Source: Erigeron canadensis (taxonomy: Eukaryota > Streptophyta > Magnoliopsida > Asterales > Asteraceae). Taken from it: a stretch of DNA of 64,000 bases. The notes below the pieces were generated by a model that saw nothing but the letters and a program-made list of their open reading frames with translations, had not been told where the DNA came from and ran no database searches. The stretch covers positions 8,353,765 to 8,417,764 of the forward strand of contig NC_057767.1 of NCBI RefSeq assembly GCF_010389155.1. Direction: 5' to 3'. This document shows positions 22,085 to 33,664 of this stretch, in pieces (within the stretch, counting starts at the first letter, position 1; each line of letters starts with the position of its first letter). A program made the translations under genes and the position numbers.

Positions 22085-22935
22085 CTCCGATTCCCCTAAA
22101 GTGATTTTCCAATTAACCGGATCACTGTTTTAGGATATAATCAGTTCTTAATTGATATTTTATTGATGGAATTTGGAGTAAACAGAAAAAACAAGTATTG
22201 TTCATTTGACTTGATACACAAAAAATAATTTTTTTTTTACCTAAAGGTCATCTTTACAATATGTAATTTGATTAGAAGTATTTTTTGACAATGCTTTGTA
22301 GCGATTTGGGTCTTCAATTAATGCTTCTCAAGAGAGGATTTGGTTGAGAGAGATCAAAGCTCATACGGAACAGAAGAAATGGGGTTCACCTATCTGCAAG
22401 AGACATAACACCACCAGAACGGTAGTGGTTTTGCTGGTGGCGCATGCTGCTGCATCCATAAGAACAAGCGGCAAGCAAATCTTGTACCATATGTGACAAC
22501 TACCATCAGATGAATTATAGGTCATTTTCATTTAGTGTATTTGTCAAAGCCAATGCATTTCTTCATTAAAGATTTAAAGTTACTAAATGTTTGCTTCCCT
22601 TCTTTTCAAGCTTTAAGTATAAGATATTTATGAACTGAAAAGATCAGGGGATGCAAACTAATCTGATTTGACTTAAGCCTGAATTCAGTTTGATATATGG
22701 ATTTGGTTATGGTTTTCGGACTACAATGTAAATTTGCCTTACTTTTGAGTTTGGGATAAAAGTTGCATACACAGAATTCGTTGAACATGGTAACAAAAAC
22801 TGAATCATTTACCCACCGAGAATGCAGCCAACTAACGTATTTTCTTATATTTTGAGTTCAGGTATTGGTTGCTCATTATTGACCATGAATATTTATAATC
22901 TGGATCAAATTATAATGCTATGGTATGTAGTATAC
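22085..22935. other. intergenic
   Basis: No gene recognised. A GC-richer stretch at 22340-22500 is open on the plus strand for about 60 codons, but its translation resembles no family I know. Confidence 0.35.
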
Positions 22936-23043
22936 TAACCTGAAAGGCTGCAAATTTGAAAGGCCACTCTGGCTGAAAGAAACCATTGTCATTGAGCCAT
23001 TGTTCTGGTTTAAAGTCTTCTGTATCATCACCCCTTCGTTCAC
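22936..23043 (-). pseudogene. CYP704-like cytochrome P450 exon fragment
   Basis: The minus strand reads GDDTEDFKPEQWLNDNGFFQ followed by PEWPFKFAAFQ and a splice donor (CAG|GTTAGT). This matches the stretch upstream of the haem loop in CYP704/CYP86-clan enzymes (FKPERWL..NG.FQPESPFKF.AFQ), where an intron also falls after FQ. The haem-binding Cys segment (AGPRICLGK) is not downstream, so only about 35 codons survive. It lies 150 bp beyond the end of the NLR reading frame on the same strand. Confidence 0.7.
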
Positions 23044-23187
23044 ATCCTAGTTAACTAGTGAAAGGCCTAATTAAGGTTGCCAATAATATAATTAAACTTT
23101 AAGGCATCAAGTCTCCAATCATATATTTCAAAACATATAGATTATAACTGAACAACAATACAAAAGAAGTTGAAAAACAACATACCT

Positions 23188-26100
23188 TTACTTGTCATTT
23201 CTTTGTAGTTCATCATCTATCTCGATGCAGGGGATATGTGAAATTTTGGGCCAGTAGTTGAAAGAGTCTCTTTCTCTTCTATTTGTCTTTTCTTTCAGTG
23301 TTGGGCATCCAATGATTCGTAAACTCAAGAGTGAAGGTAAAAGCTTCTTTGGCAGATCTTTTAACTTTGGGCAATACAAAATCTCCAGATGTTTGAGGGA
23401 GGTGAGGTGTTGGAGTCCCACAGCAACTGTTTTCAATTTCTCAAATCCCAATATGCCAAGAAAAGTAAGACCTGAAGGAAAAAGTTGATGAGAAGACTGT
23501 TTACCCCAATTCTCCACACCATCACTTCCCACATCAAATAACGAAAGGTCAACAAGGGAGCTTGGAAAATTCTGAGGACCCCACTTTGATATGGGCTTCT
23601 TCAACCCCCCTATCCAAAGTTTACACAAATTGGGAGGCCAAATCCCACGTGGAAAACAATCATCCATACTTGGACAATAAACAATTGCAAGTTGTGTTAA
23701 TGAGGTGAGATTTGCCAGCTCAAGGTCAGGAAATGACTCCATACTTTCACAATTCCATATTCCCAGGGAGGTGAGGTGAATGGAATTTAGTAATCCATTC
23801 ATAGATTTCAGATTTGGCCAACCATTTATTTCTACATACTCAAGCATTTGTGTGTTGTTAGTATTTTCTCCCCCACCGAACAACTCATTCTTTCCCATTA
23901 CAAGAAGTTCTTTACAATCTTCAATTCTAAGTACCTTGAGCTTCTCCACTCCCCTTTCTTCAGTTGGGAAAGAGACATTTGTAATTGAACTACGTTTAAT
24001 AATTTCAAATGTCTCAATGTTACCTGGGCAACTACAATCCTTCAAATTGTCACAATCACTTAGTTCCAATGACCCCAAAGATGTTAGCAGATTTTTCTTA
24101 CAATCCTCCTCTTTCTCTCCTAATCTCACCAATTTTGAACAGCCATTGACTTCCAAGTACCTTAAATTCACAAGAACCTTACTTGCCTCTTCCTCTGATT
24201 CCCACAAGTATCTTATTTCATCACAACTATTGACCCTTACATGTTCGATTGCCCCGAGATTCTTTATAACACCTCTCCACACCTCATCACTAAGCCCTGC
24301 AATATTATTAATCACCAACTTGATGACTGATGATGCCACACAAACCATACTTCTCAAGACACCATTACCACATCCATCTATTCTTAGAATTCTCACTGAA
24401 GATGTCAACCAATTCAGGACAATCATATATATTAAGCTCACGGAGGTGTGGAAGTACTGCATCAAAATCTCCGCTATTGGTCGACCATACAGACCACCCA
24501 AACATAGATTGGAAACTTAAAATTTCAAGAGAAGGGAATGCAACACCACCTGTCCCAAGGAACTCTATACCTATGACTTCAACTGCATCCATACCATTGA
24601 TATACAACTCCTTTAGCGATTGTAGCCTCCCAAGTGCTGGTAAATACTTACAGTTTCTGCAGTCACCTATCGATAGATGGACCAACTTGTGAAATGAGGG
24701 ATGACCAACCCATTTTGGAAACTTTGTTCCCGAGTATGACGCAATTTTGAATTTTCTCAAAGCATCGTTGGAAGGCTTCAGTTCACTAAGGACCTCATTT
24801 TTAAGTGCTTCATTTAAAAAATCATTAGATACATCATCCCATACCAGCTCTACCTCAGTAAGCTTTTTTGTCGACAAACTTGCATCCCGTGCATGCCTTA
24901 CATCTTGCACTTTGTCCAACCCCAAAATGCAAATCTTCCCCTCGAGATTCTTCAACTTTTTGAGATTGGATATTGTAAAACCATCGTCTCCTTCAATGAT
25001 GATCTTGCTAAGGGTTTGTAGGCTACTCAACTCACCAATTCCTAGAGGCAGCTGCTGCAATAAGGGAGTATCCCTAATGTCGAGATGTCGTAAATTTTTA
25101 AGCTTTGAAAAACTTTTCGGCAGCTTACATAATTTATCACAACCAAAAATAATTAGTGATTGTAAATTATAAAGGTTGCCCACATATTCCGGTAGTTCTT
25201 TGATCTTGGTTTGCGATAAGTTAAGATACCTTAAGTGCTTCAAACGACCAATGCACTCAGGTACTTCAGTTATCTGAAAGCCGTTTACGCAAAGAACCCT
25301 CAATAGTGGTAACTTGGGAAGTAGGTCAACCAAAATCTTATTGGATAAGTAGAAGCAATCAAAACTTTCTTTCACCCCAACAGACACCGCCATAAATGTT
25401 CTCAAGCTCTTGGCACTTTTAAACGCCACGAATTTCTGGTGACCAACATACTTCTCACGAATAAAAGACATATGGCGGTACTTTTCCAAAGTTTCTGTCT
25501 TCATCTCCATGTGATCATTTAACCTCAGAAAAAAATCTTCGGCAACAAATGTGGCCAAGTCATTCAGGAGGTCATGCATCACAAAGAACGATTCATCATT
25601 AGGTGAATGCTGAAAAAATGACCTCGATAACAATTCTTCAAAATATTCATTGCCCAAGGACTCTTCGGTTAACATGTTTTCAGTGGATTGTTTAATGAAA
25701 CCTTCTGCCACCCACAGCAGAATCAACTCCCTCTTGTCAAACAAAAAGTCCTTGGGGAAAAAAGAGCAATATGCAAATAATTGTTTCAAACATGCTGAGA
25801 GCTCTTGGTAACTTAGCCTAAGGGCTGGAACAATATCGTTGGCACTTTTTAAACGCCATACCTCGCTATTTAACACCTGCTGCCAATGTTTTTCATCTGA
25901 TTTTGCCCTCAATAGCCTTCCAACTACTTTTATAGCTAAAGGCAAACGCCCACAGTTTTTCACAATACCGTCACCATGTGCCTTCAATGTCGGATGTGAA
26001 CTGAAGTTATCTACATCCAGTGCATGACGAGCAAGTAAAGACATAGCATCATCATGTGACAAACTATCCAGCTTGTCTAGATGACTAAAATTAATCTGTT

Positions 26101-27040
26101 TGAGTAATCCCTCCTTCCGGGTTGTCATGATTATCTTACTGCCAGGAGCCCCCACATCAAACGGCTTTACGAGGTTCTCCCAATAGACATATTCTTCACT
26201 CCAAACATCATCTAACACCAGTAGAAATCGTTTATCCTTAAATTTCTCCGAAAGAGCTATTTGAAGCTGATTTAAATCTTTAAACTCCTTATTTTCACTA
26301 GTGATTGCTCTAAAGATAGTTTCACTAATCTTAAACACATCAAAATCATCAGAAACACAAACCCACACACAGAGCTTAAAATGATCCTTCACCCGTGTTT
26401 CATTATACAAACTTCTAGCTAAAGTCGTCTTACCTACCCCGCCCATACCAACTATTGGCACAACGCTAAACTTTTCCTTACATGGTTTCTCATCTCCCAA
26501 CAGCTTGTGAAGCAATTCTTTTTTTTCCCTTTCTCTTCCTACAATCTTAGATGAATCTAGCAAAGAGGTCTCGTTTTTTCTACTACTCATACTTTTCGGT
26601 TCTTTATCTTTCTTAATCAAACCTAGACTCAGTTTTTCCTTTTCTAGAGCTTGTAACTTGGTCGTAATACTATCTAACTTGGGCTGCAATTTACTACTTA
26701 AATTGACATTAGTACAACAAGTCGGGATGAACTTTCCAATTACCTTACTGGTGGTGGCTCCCGAATTCTCGGTCATCTTCTGCTCTGTTTCCAAACCATC
26801 AAGTAAGTCGTCGATATCGTAAGCCAAATGTTGGAGACTATTTCGCCATATTTTGACATCTTTATCAACAGTCTGTTTGTCAGAAACATCATTAAGGAGA
26901 TCTTGAATCTTGGACAATGTCTTGCCCAAGTTCTTGATCTCGGATTGAATTCCTTGCGCCCGAACTATCTGCTTCAAGGCTTCATCTCCAAGTTTGGAAA
27001 CGACTTTGATGATCAGTTCACCAACAATCATTTCAGCCAT
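23188..27040 (-). pseudogene. CC-NB-LRR (RPP13-like) resistance gene, frameshifted
   Basis: Intracellular immune receptor type. From ATG 27040 the frame runs 891 residues to a stop at 24365: Rx-type coiled coil (1-150, with AYDIDDLL near 73), P-loop GMGGVGKTTLA (198-208), kinase 2 LLVLDDVW (273-280), RNBS-B GSKIIMTTR, GLPL-type GRLPLAIKV (364-372), RNBS-D CLKQLFAYCSFFPKDF, MHD motif VMHDLLNDLA (487-496), then LRRs. The rest of the LRR is in another frame (about 24405 down to 23188, SVRILRIDGCGNGVLRS onward, about 405 codons). Compared with relatives, a few residues around VDI..SVRIL seem missing, so a small deletion probably caused the shift. The nucleotide-binding part is intact, so a truncated receptor could still be made. 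A TATA-like run (CTACTATATACAC) lies just upstream. Confidence 0.88.
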
Positions 27041-27374
27041 TGTATTGTATATATGTGTGTGTATATAGTAGGATTTGAGAATGAAATTTTTTTGAAACAA
27101 ACAACCTCTTTTGACTTGATTTATATCTCCAATGATCAATAGATTTTAATAATTCTATTTAATCGAATACAAATGGCAACAAATGGACCAAGCTACAGTT
27201 GGTAGTGATAATTTCAATGTTTTCAGTACCGGACCGGGAACCAATATTGGAAGCGGTCCGGTCACTAGTGTTGTACCTGTTTTGCACTTGCCGGCCGGTT
27301 GAACCGGTTTTGACTTTTGTTTTCCCATAAGCAGTGTTTTTGTAGTTTGTACAATAACAAGTGACTAATCTTGC
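27041..27374. other. NLR upstream region
   Basis: Contains the presumed NLR promoter. At 27225-27315 a short stretch has several CCGG-centred inverted words (ACCGGACCGG, CGGTCCGGTC, GGTTGAACCGGTT), probably the remains of a MITE. Confidence 0.4.
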
Positions 27375-28110
27375 TTTTTTTTTTTTTTAACATTATTATA
27401 AAAATGTCTATTAGCAAGATGCTAGATGACTCCAATACAAACACCAATATTAACTTTCCACTTAAGACAAGCAAACCACATAATTTGCAAATGCAACTTA
27501 TAGATAACATCAGTATTAGCCCCTTTAGATCTTAATGATAACCACAATTGGGAATACACCTTGATCTCAGCCATAACAAATTCTGGAGATGGCTTGATGT
27601 GGTTAAATACATGCTCATTCTTTGCTGACCATATACACCAAATGATAATCATAATAATAGCATGAACCACTTTCTTTTTCTTACTGTTTCCGACACACCC
27701 TTTATGAATCTCTAGTAAGTCTTGGAAGAAGAAAGCAAAAATAGGAGAAATGTTACACCTTTCACTCACTTTGTCCCATATCTGGTTGGTCCAAGGACAA
27801 GTAAGAAACACATGCTTAGTGGTTTCACAACCAAGAGTTACAAATCACACAAAAGTCGTTTCCAATGTTTATATTTCTTTTCTTCAACCCAACTCGTGTC
27901 GCAATTTGGTCCAAAGTAGCTCTCCAAATTAGAATATTCACCTTTTTAGGGACCCAATTATTCCACTTAAAGTTGTTTTTAAAGGTAACCCATTGGATCT
28001 CTTCGATTCTACGCCTTATAGAGAACACTTGTAACTCACTGTCATTGTTATTATCAACTGCAGATTTAATATCAATACCTTTCTCATGAAGCATCACTTT
28101 ATTTTTCATA
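27375..28110 (-). mobile_element. LINE retrotransposon 3' fragment (zf-RVT)
   Basis: The minus strand encodes the C-terminal zinc-binding region of plant L1-type reverse transcriptases: WNNWVPKKVNILIWRATLDQ, then ..FCVICNS, then after a frameshift (about 27825) CETTKHVFLTCPWTNQIWDK and IIIWCIWSAKNEHVFNH. It is followed by an A-run (T-run at 27375-27389 on the plus strand), as expected for a 5'-truncated LINE insertion. Everything upstream of zf-RVT is missing. Confidence 0.8.
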
Positions 28111-29314
28111 ATGCATTTCCAATTTCCAATTTCCAGATTGTTACCTTGCTAGTAGTGGTAACATTTTCCTGATGATGATCATATTGCTCATGAGTTGGTT
28201 TTTTTTATATGATTATTATTTTTGACATAAATCAAGAAGAAAGAATTAAATACTTTGTGGGTGTTGATTACTTCTTGGTTTTGTAGAGGCAATGGTGGTT
28301 GGGGCGGTGACACGGCAAAGGATGACGGTGATGATGGTTGAGACTTGTGACAATTAATTCTGTGAGTCCATGTCAGTGGCGGATCTAGAAAATAAAATCA
28401 CATGTATCCAAATTTAGTTAATTTGGGTAAAAAAATATTTTTTTTCTCTCTATTCAATAACAGGCCTGGTCTTCACAAAACATCATATATATCAAAATGA
28501 AATTCTTTCACAAATTACCTACTAACATTTGCGCAAAATTCTTATAAGATTTCATAGTTCTACCTTGTCATATAGTTAACTCAACTTCTATTCCGACCAC
28601 TATCTTAAATACAAAGAGTTAGTTTTTTTATTAGTGTACAATTTTTACTATAAAAATTAATTTTTGGTAAATCTTGTTTGGTTCTTCCTTTCATTCACGA
28701 CCACTCTTAAATATTGCAAAATTAGTTTTTGGGTTATTATTATTATTATACGATAGGACTACTCGAAAAAATCTTTTGATAATTAAGTTTAGTGTTTTAA
28801 ATTAATTTTGGAAGAAGAATGATTAAAACTCTCAAAGTTTCGAGGTATCCTTATATAATATAAAAATTGAGTCATGAATCAACTCTAGAACTTAAATAAT
28901 CTGTCTTCATAATTGTTGTTATACCTTTAATTGCATAGTTTACAAATGTATGTAGCATGAGTAGTAAATTCTTGATTTGTTATGTAGTTTAATTTGTTGA
29001 TATATGTGCATTACTGGAATATAGTAATTGATTATACTCATGATGATTAGGAAGTTCAAAGGATGGAATGTGAAAGAGACTAAGTAATGTATATGCATAT
29101 GTAAATGTATGTATATATTGTAAACGTGAGATTTGTGATAAGTAGATAGATGGTTAATGAGAGTTTATTGAGTTGGGGGTTATGGAATTTGTTTGTTCCT
29201 CATGATGGTCTATATATATGAGGAATCTATCATTCACATTCCACTTTGCATTCTTCCCTCCTGAAAGCATTTAGTTTTCGTAAGTCTATACCAAGCCAAA
29301 AAATACCTGTACAA
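28111..29314. other. intergenic
   Basis: At 28375 the words GTGGCGGATCTAGAAAA recall a common plant MITE terminus, with no partner found. A TATA-like TCTATATATATGAGG at about 29210 precedes the OB-fold fragment. No gene seen. Confidence 0.4.
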
Positions 29315-29572
29315 ATGGGGAAGAGTAATGATATTGTTGCAAAACAACCTAAGGAAAGGCATGCTATTTTTTTAGATCAACTTCGTAAAGAGTCTTCTGG
29401 CCTGATTGTTGTTATCACTTGTAGGGGCTGGGATATGATCAGCGTGAATAACAAGTACATGAATACCGACTTCATCATCTCTAATGAAAAAGTTTGTAGG
29501 CAGGATTGTTTTCTATATAGATGTGGTTTACATGTGTTTAAAAAGTATTATGTAGGCAGGATGCTATTTTGA
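29315..29572 (+). pseudogene. OB-fold (DUF223/RPA-like) fragment
   Basis: 85 codons from the ATG at 29315. Residues 20-60 (LRKESSGLIVVITCRGWDMI, then NNKYMNTDFIISNEK) resemble the first OB-fold strands of DUF223/RPA1-like proteins, many of which travel in plant Helitrons (usual pattern ..V.VCR.WD......Y.STDFV..DEKG). The match ends at NEK and the remaining residues look random. A Helitron-like 3' end follows at 29765-29798, so this is probably the remnant of a Helitron-borne gene. Confidence 0.4.
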
Positions 29573-29764
29573 TTGTTTGTAAAATGTTTATTATATTGGC
29601 GATTATTTCATTACATTCTATCTTTACATTTCTGTTCATATTATAACTTTACTCTTACACACAACTCAACATCGTATTATTATAGGTCATTTTTAAACCA
29701 AACGCTAACAATCAATATAATACTTTTTAAACACAACTACTACGCGAAAACAAATATAATTCAT

Positions 29765-29798
29765 CTCGGCCATGCAACGCACGGATCTTAAGACCTCG
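29765..29798 (+). mobile_element. Helitron 3' terminus, diverged
   Basis: GGCCATGCAACGCACGG forms an imperfect hairpin, followed by ATCTTAAGACCTCG and a T. It differs from the expected CTAGT end by one base (CTCGT). The 5' end was not located. Confidence 0.45.
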
Positions 29799-30480
29799 TG
29801 TTACTAATGAACCATTAAGATTAGAAGAAGTACCTATGTGTTTTTTGAAATTGTTTTATTTTATAACTAACTGATATAAGAATAGAAGAATATGTATATC
29901 TAATTAAATTTTATTTACTTTAAATGATTCAAAAGACTTACTTTATAATTTACTTAGGTCCGCATACTTAATAATATGTGTCCAATTATAATTTTCTACA
30001 CGCTTGTTATAAAAATTTTCGATCTAACATTGGTCCGTAGACCTAGCTGACTAATACTTGACACCGCCCTTGGTCTATGTTATTTACAATACTTTTTTTG
30101 GCTAAGATGTTTGGAGAATGGAGAGGGAGAGGTTGTTTACGGTGTATGCATTTTGCAGGTGAGTGGGTGGGAGATGTGCGAGTAGTATATGTATGTAACA
30201 AGAAGATTATATTCGTGAGTCGGTTGTTCCTAAGCACGGTAAGTAAATAAAGCGGCGTTGGTTATCTTACCTATGAATCCAAAAAATAATTATCCCATTA
30301 TAATACCTATACCTATACCTATATTAAAATAAAACAGTGACATTTTTATAAGAGTAATGATAAATAAATTTTAAGAAATAGTTTAAAAGTCAACTAATTT
30401 TCTTAAACAAAATGATAAGTGCGACATTTATTTTTTTTCTTAAGTTTTTTTTTTCCTGTTATTATAAATATTGGCCAGAG
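29799..30480. other. intergenic
   Basis: AT-rich; a triplicated ACCTAT word at about 30303-30320. No gene seen. Confidence 0.5.
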
Positions 30481-30660
30481 GTATCTTCTAAATCCACTAT
30501 GTGGGCCCGGATGTGAGTTTTTCCCAAGGTCTTGGGTTCGAGTCTTGAGTTTCTCATCTTAAGATATTTTTCATAAGGAGGAGGTTGGAGGTCCAGCAGT
30601 TTGTTGGTTAAAATTGCCCCAGCACGCCTGAATCGAAACTAACTTTAAAAAAAAACAAAA
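30481..30660 (+). repeat. tRNA-derived SINE
   Basis: B box TGGGTTCGAGTCTTG at about 30533, a body ending GCACGCCTGAATCG and an A-rich tail (AAAAAAAAACAAAAAG). The A box is weak and no target duplication was assigned. Confidence 0.5.
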
Positions 30661-31103
30661 AGTTGATTTTAAAGCTTTTTTTTTATTGATTAATTATTTT
30701 CCTTTTAATAATAATAATGTATTGGGAATTAAAAGGAAAAATATATATATTATTGTTAGGCATGTAATAAATAAAAAATTACTACTTTATAAATTTTTAC
30801 AAATATTTTACAAAATAAACATACAATGTTTGTGTTTGGTCTTTAATATACTCAAATATTGATATGTGAATGGTTTTCATCTAACTCACATTTATTAAAG
30901 AAACTTTGATAACAATAATTTATACATTTTGATAACGGTTATATACAATTATAAAAATGATAATGAATAACGTGAATAATTATAAAAAACCCTAAATTTA
31001 GAGAGAAAGAAAAACATAAAAAAGCTAAGACCCAAAATTAAAGCAATTAAACAAAACAAATAAGGTACACGACATTCAAATATGAACACCATGGATTTCT
31101 TTA
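30661..31103. other. intergenic
   Basis: Very AT-rich, no gene. Confidence 0.5.
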
Positions 31104-31425
31104 TCTATACTATCTAATAAAATAAATCATTTTTTTTCCCTTTAAATTTAATAACTTTTGAAAAACCAAAAATACCCTTCTTCTTTATTCACTAATTTAA
31201 ATATCACCATCTAATATACATATAATACCCTTAATGACATAATTTACAGTATAGATCTTTAAACACTTAAAATAACTACAATATCACATTTAACATCAAT
31301 TACTTTTGCATTCACCATCATCGCCGCCCCGATCACCGTCCTCACTGTCGCCCCACCATCGTAACCGTTACCACCACCTCCGTCATCACTACTCCCACCG
31401 CCGCCGCATTACACGGGCATAAGTT
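31104..31425 (+). mobile_element. Helitron of the ACC/GCC-rich family, copy 1
   Basis: Starts TCTATACTATCTAATAAAAT after an A. An AT-rich first half leads to a 3' half of CACCATC, CCACCACCTCC and CCGCCGCCG repeats and a hairpin-like end (CCGCATTACACGGG). Related copies end near 32572, 39550 and 61170. The exact CTAG end is not conserved here. Confidence 0.55.
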
Positions 31426-32336
31426 TATCTCTATTAAAGGTAAATCTTGGCTTTTCGACTGTACACCTTCGATTTTGCCTTACTTTTAAGGTATGCATGT
31501 GCGAACAAGATCTAGGTTTTCATGTTCGAACTCCGAGAACAAGATTTAGAATGCGTGGTGTTCGTAACCAAGACCACCGCAGGTGTAAGCAATCAACAAT
31601 ATATCTATACTTCTATATATATTATATAAAAAAAATAACACCATCTCTTTTAAAATGTTGAAATGTAATAATGTGAATGTACAAAATTGTTCTCCCTTTA
31701 TTTTAATACAAATGCATTCCTATCTAAACCATTCTTACATTTATATTTCAATTGATTTCCCACTTATGCTGTTAATACATGTATTTTTTTTGTTAAAGTT
31801 GGTTGCTATTGAAGATACGTTATCGTCTCGTTTAATTGATTGCTCACATATACTGTTTTCGGTAATTACGATATCGAACGAATTGTCAATAATATCCGCT
31901 GCAAGTAAAACTTAAAAATAGAAAAGAAAAAAGTCACCGCCCCGCTTCTTTTGTGTCTACCATGTTTGCTACTCTGCCTCCTGGTGTCATGGTCTCAGTT
32001 TCGGATGTTGGGACCATAATGGCTCAAGATCCAATTAGTTAGCCCATAAAGAGTAGAAATCAAGCCTACAAACTATACCCAATTACCCAAGCCCACAGTA
32101 AATGAATATATTAATAGACCATTGATTACATTATTACCTTGGTTAGCATCATTTGAAGAAGAAAAAACTAATGAGATTAAAAATATAAACTGATTATTAT
32201 ATATAACTTTTGATGATATATCTTTATGATAAACATGATTAGATCAATCGGAAAATCTCTTGTCTATGATCTATAATTACATAATAATAGAGCAATTTTT
32301 AAAAAAATCTTAATTAAGAAATTGAAGTACCTAAAC
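31426..32336. other. intergenic
   Basis: GCGGTGGT-like words at 31560-31590 may extend the preceding repeat. The small ORF at 31655-31915 has no recognisable similarity and is not called a gene. Confidence 0.4.
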
Positions 32337-32572
32337 TACTCATCTCCTTTATTCATTAATTTTAACATTTTACCTAATATATCTATAACACCCTTAATGA
32401 ACAATTTACAACATTAACCACTTAATCCTTAAAATAAACACACCATCTCCTTTAATATCAACTACGTTTACATTTACCACCATTGTCATCACCATTGTCG
32501 TCGTCACCCGTCGCCACCACCACCCCGCGTCACTACCACCATCGCTGGCGCATTGCGCGAGAATAAGACTCG
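32337..32572 (+). mobile_element. Helitron of the ACC/GCC-rich family, copy 2
   Basis: Shares with copy 1 the TTTATTCATTAATTT-like segment, the ACACCCTTAATGA word and a 3' half of CACCACCACC-type repeats closing in GGCGCATTGCGCG and AATAAGACTCG then T. The 5' boundary is approximate. Confidence 0.55.
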
Positions 32573-32643
32573 TTTTTAAAAACAAAATTCAAATGTTTAA
32601 TTCTCATCTCACCTCGTTTATATTATTATATGAAAATGATGAC

Positions 32644-32865
32644 ACCTAATGGGGTATTTTATGTCCCACGATCGCATGAAATGACCTTATTTATCATTAA
32701 TTTTGTAAGTATAGGTCCAGTGACCACCTGCCCTCCTAAAAAGCGACTTGGTATACCTAATGGGGTATTTTATGTCCCACGATTGCATGAAATGACCTTA
32801 TTTATCATTAATTTTGTAAGTATAGGCCCAGTGACCACCTGCCCTCCTAAAAAGAGACTTGGTAG
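32644..32865 (+). repeat. two tandem 111-bp units
   Basis: Unit 1 (32644-32754) and unit 2 (32755-32865) are nearly identical and start ACCTAATGGGGTATTTTATG. The period is exactly 37 codons, so both stay open in one frame and encode the same peptide (PNGVFYVPR, then HEMTLFIINFVSIG, then TTCPPKKRLG). The second half of each unit looks like the head of a tRNA-derived repeat (GTGACCACCTGCCCTCC), and a B-box-like GGTCCGAATCCC follows at 32880, so a partly duplicated SINE is more likely than a gene. Confidence 0.75.
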
Positions 32866-33115
32866 GAATATTACCTAGGTCCGAATCCCTGCAAAAACAT
32901 ATTCAACCAGTCAAGGTTTCTGGGGTCTCACCGCCAGGCAGCGTTGCATGGTCGTTAACTTGAGAGAAAATTTTCTCTATGGGACTAAGGGGTTCTTAGA
33001 CAATTACCTTTTTTTTTTTCTTTTTTTTTTTTGTATGCGAGTGATCATGATTCCTTCAAAATATCAATTCCATGGCTTAGTTAAATATAAAGTTGCACTT
33101 TATGAGGGTCGATAA
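32866..33115 (+). repeat. SINE-like continuation with palindrome
   Basis: B-box-like GGTCCGAATCCC, body, the perfect palindrome AGAGAAAATTTTCTCT at about 32964, and a T-rich end at 33010-33032. Probably the remainder of the SINE whose head is duplicated at 32644-32865. Confidence 0.4.
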
Positions 33116-33250
33116 TCTTTATATATACTAAAAGGTAACTGATCAAACCTCAATTGGTCAATCAAAACTCTTAATTTTATTAGTTTTCCAAATTAAACAT
33201 GTGACTTAATTCTATTAATTATATTTTGTCGACTCAATTCAAAATTCAAT
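33116..33250 (+). mobile_element. Helitron 5' terminus (family X)
   Basis: TCTTTATATATACTAAAAGG after an A. The next ~110 bp match the start of the Helitron at 37052 (shared CCTCAATT..CCAATCA, TTAAACATGTGACT). The matching 3' end is not certain; the ends at 36535 or 37050 are candidates. Confidence 0.5.
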
Positions 33251-33462
33251 TAATTCATCCGTATAAGTTAAAGTTATATAAACATTCTAACTCTAGCTAT
33301 ACAGCTGACCTACATTGATTAATTAACTATTCTACATTAATTATATCTATAATTATATCTATCTATATTTATTATCTTTATCTTTATAAATATGTGTGTA
33401 TTTAATATAATAAACTCAATAAACAAATAACCAACTCATTCGTATATGATCCCAATAACGCT

Positions 33463-33560
33463 TCTATATATATATAAAAGCCTATCAAAAAGTGCTCACG
33501 TGGCACTCTCTGAGCCCGCCACATCAGCATTTTCTTACATGGCGTTACCGTATCAATCCG
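33463..33560 (+). mobile_element. Helitron 5' terminus (family Y)
   Basis: TCTATATATATATAAAAGCC, then GTGCTCACGTGGCACTCTC and GCCACATCAGC, a typical plant Helitron 5' segment. The 3' end was not paired; a GC hairpin CCCCGCAACGCGGGG at 39070-39085 is a possible partner. Confidence 0.4.
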
Positions 33561-33664
33561 AGTGACACGTCAGAATCCACATAAGCGCCTGTTTTTGCTT
33601 AGGTCAGCTTCCACGTAGACATTAAGAGTCAAACGCATTGCATATTAATAAAACCTTTATAAAA

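Noticed and set aside
23780..24520. 246-codon ORF on the plus strand
   Set aside because: It is the antisense of the NLR LRR region; the minus strand has the recognisable LRR protein.
24747..25172. 141-codon ORF on the plus strand
   Set aside because: Antisense of the NLR LRR; no family similarity.
32630..32878. 82-codon ORF with an internal peptide repeat as a gene
   Set aside because: The unit overlaps a tRNA-derived repeat head; kept only as a tandem repeat with a note.
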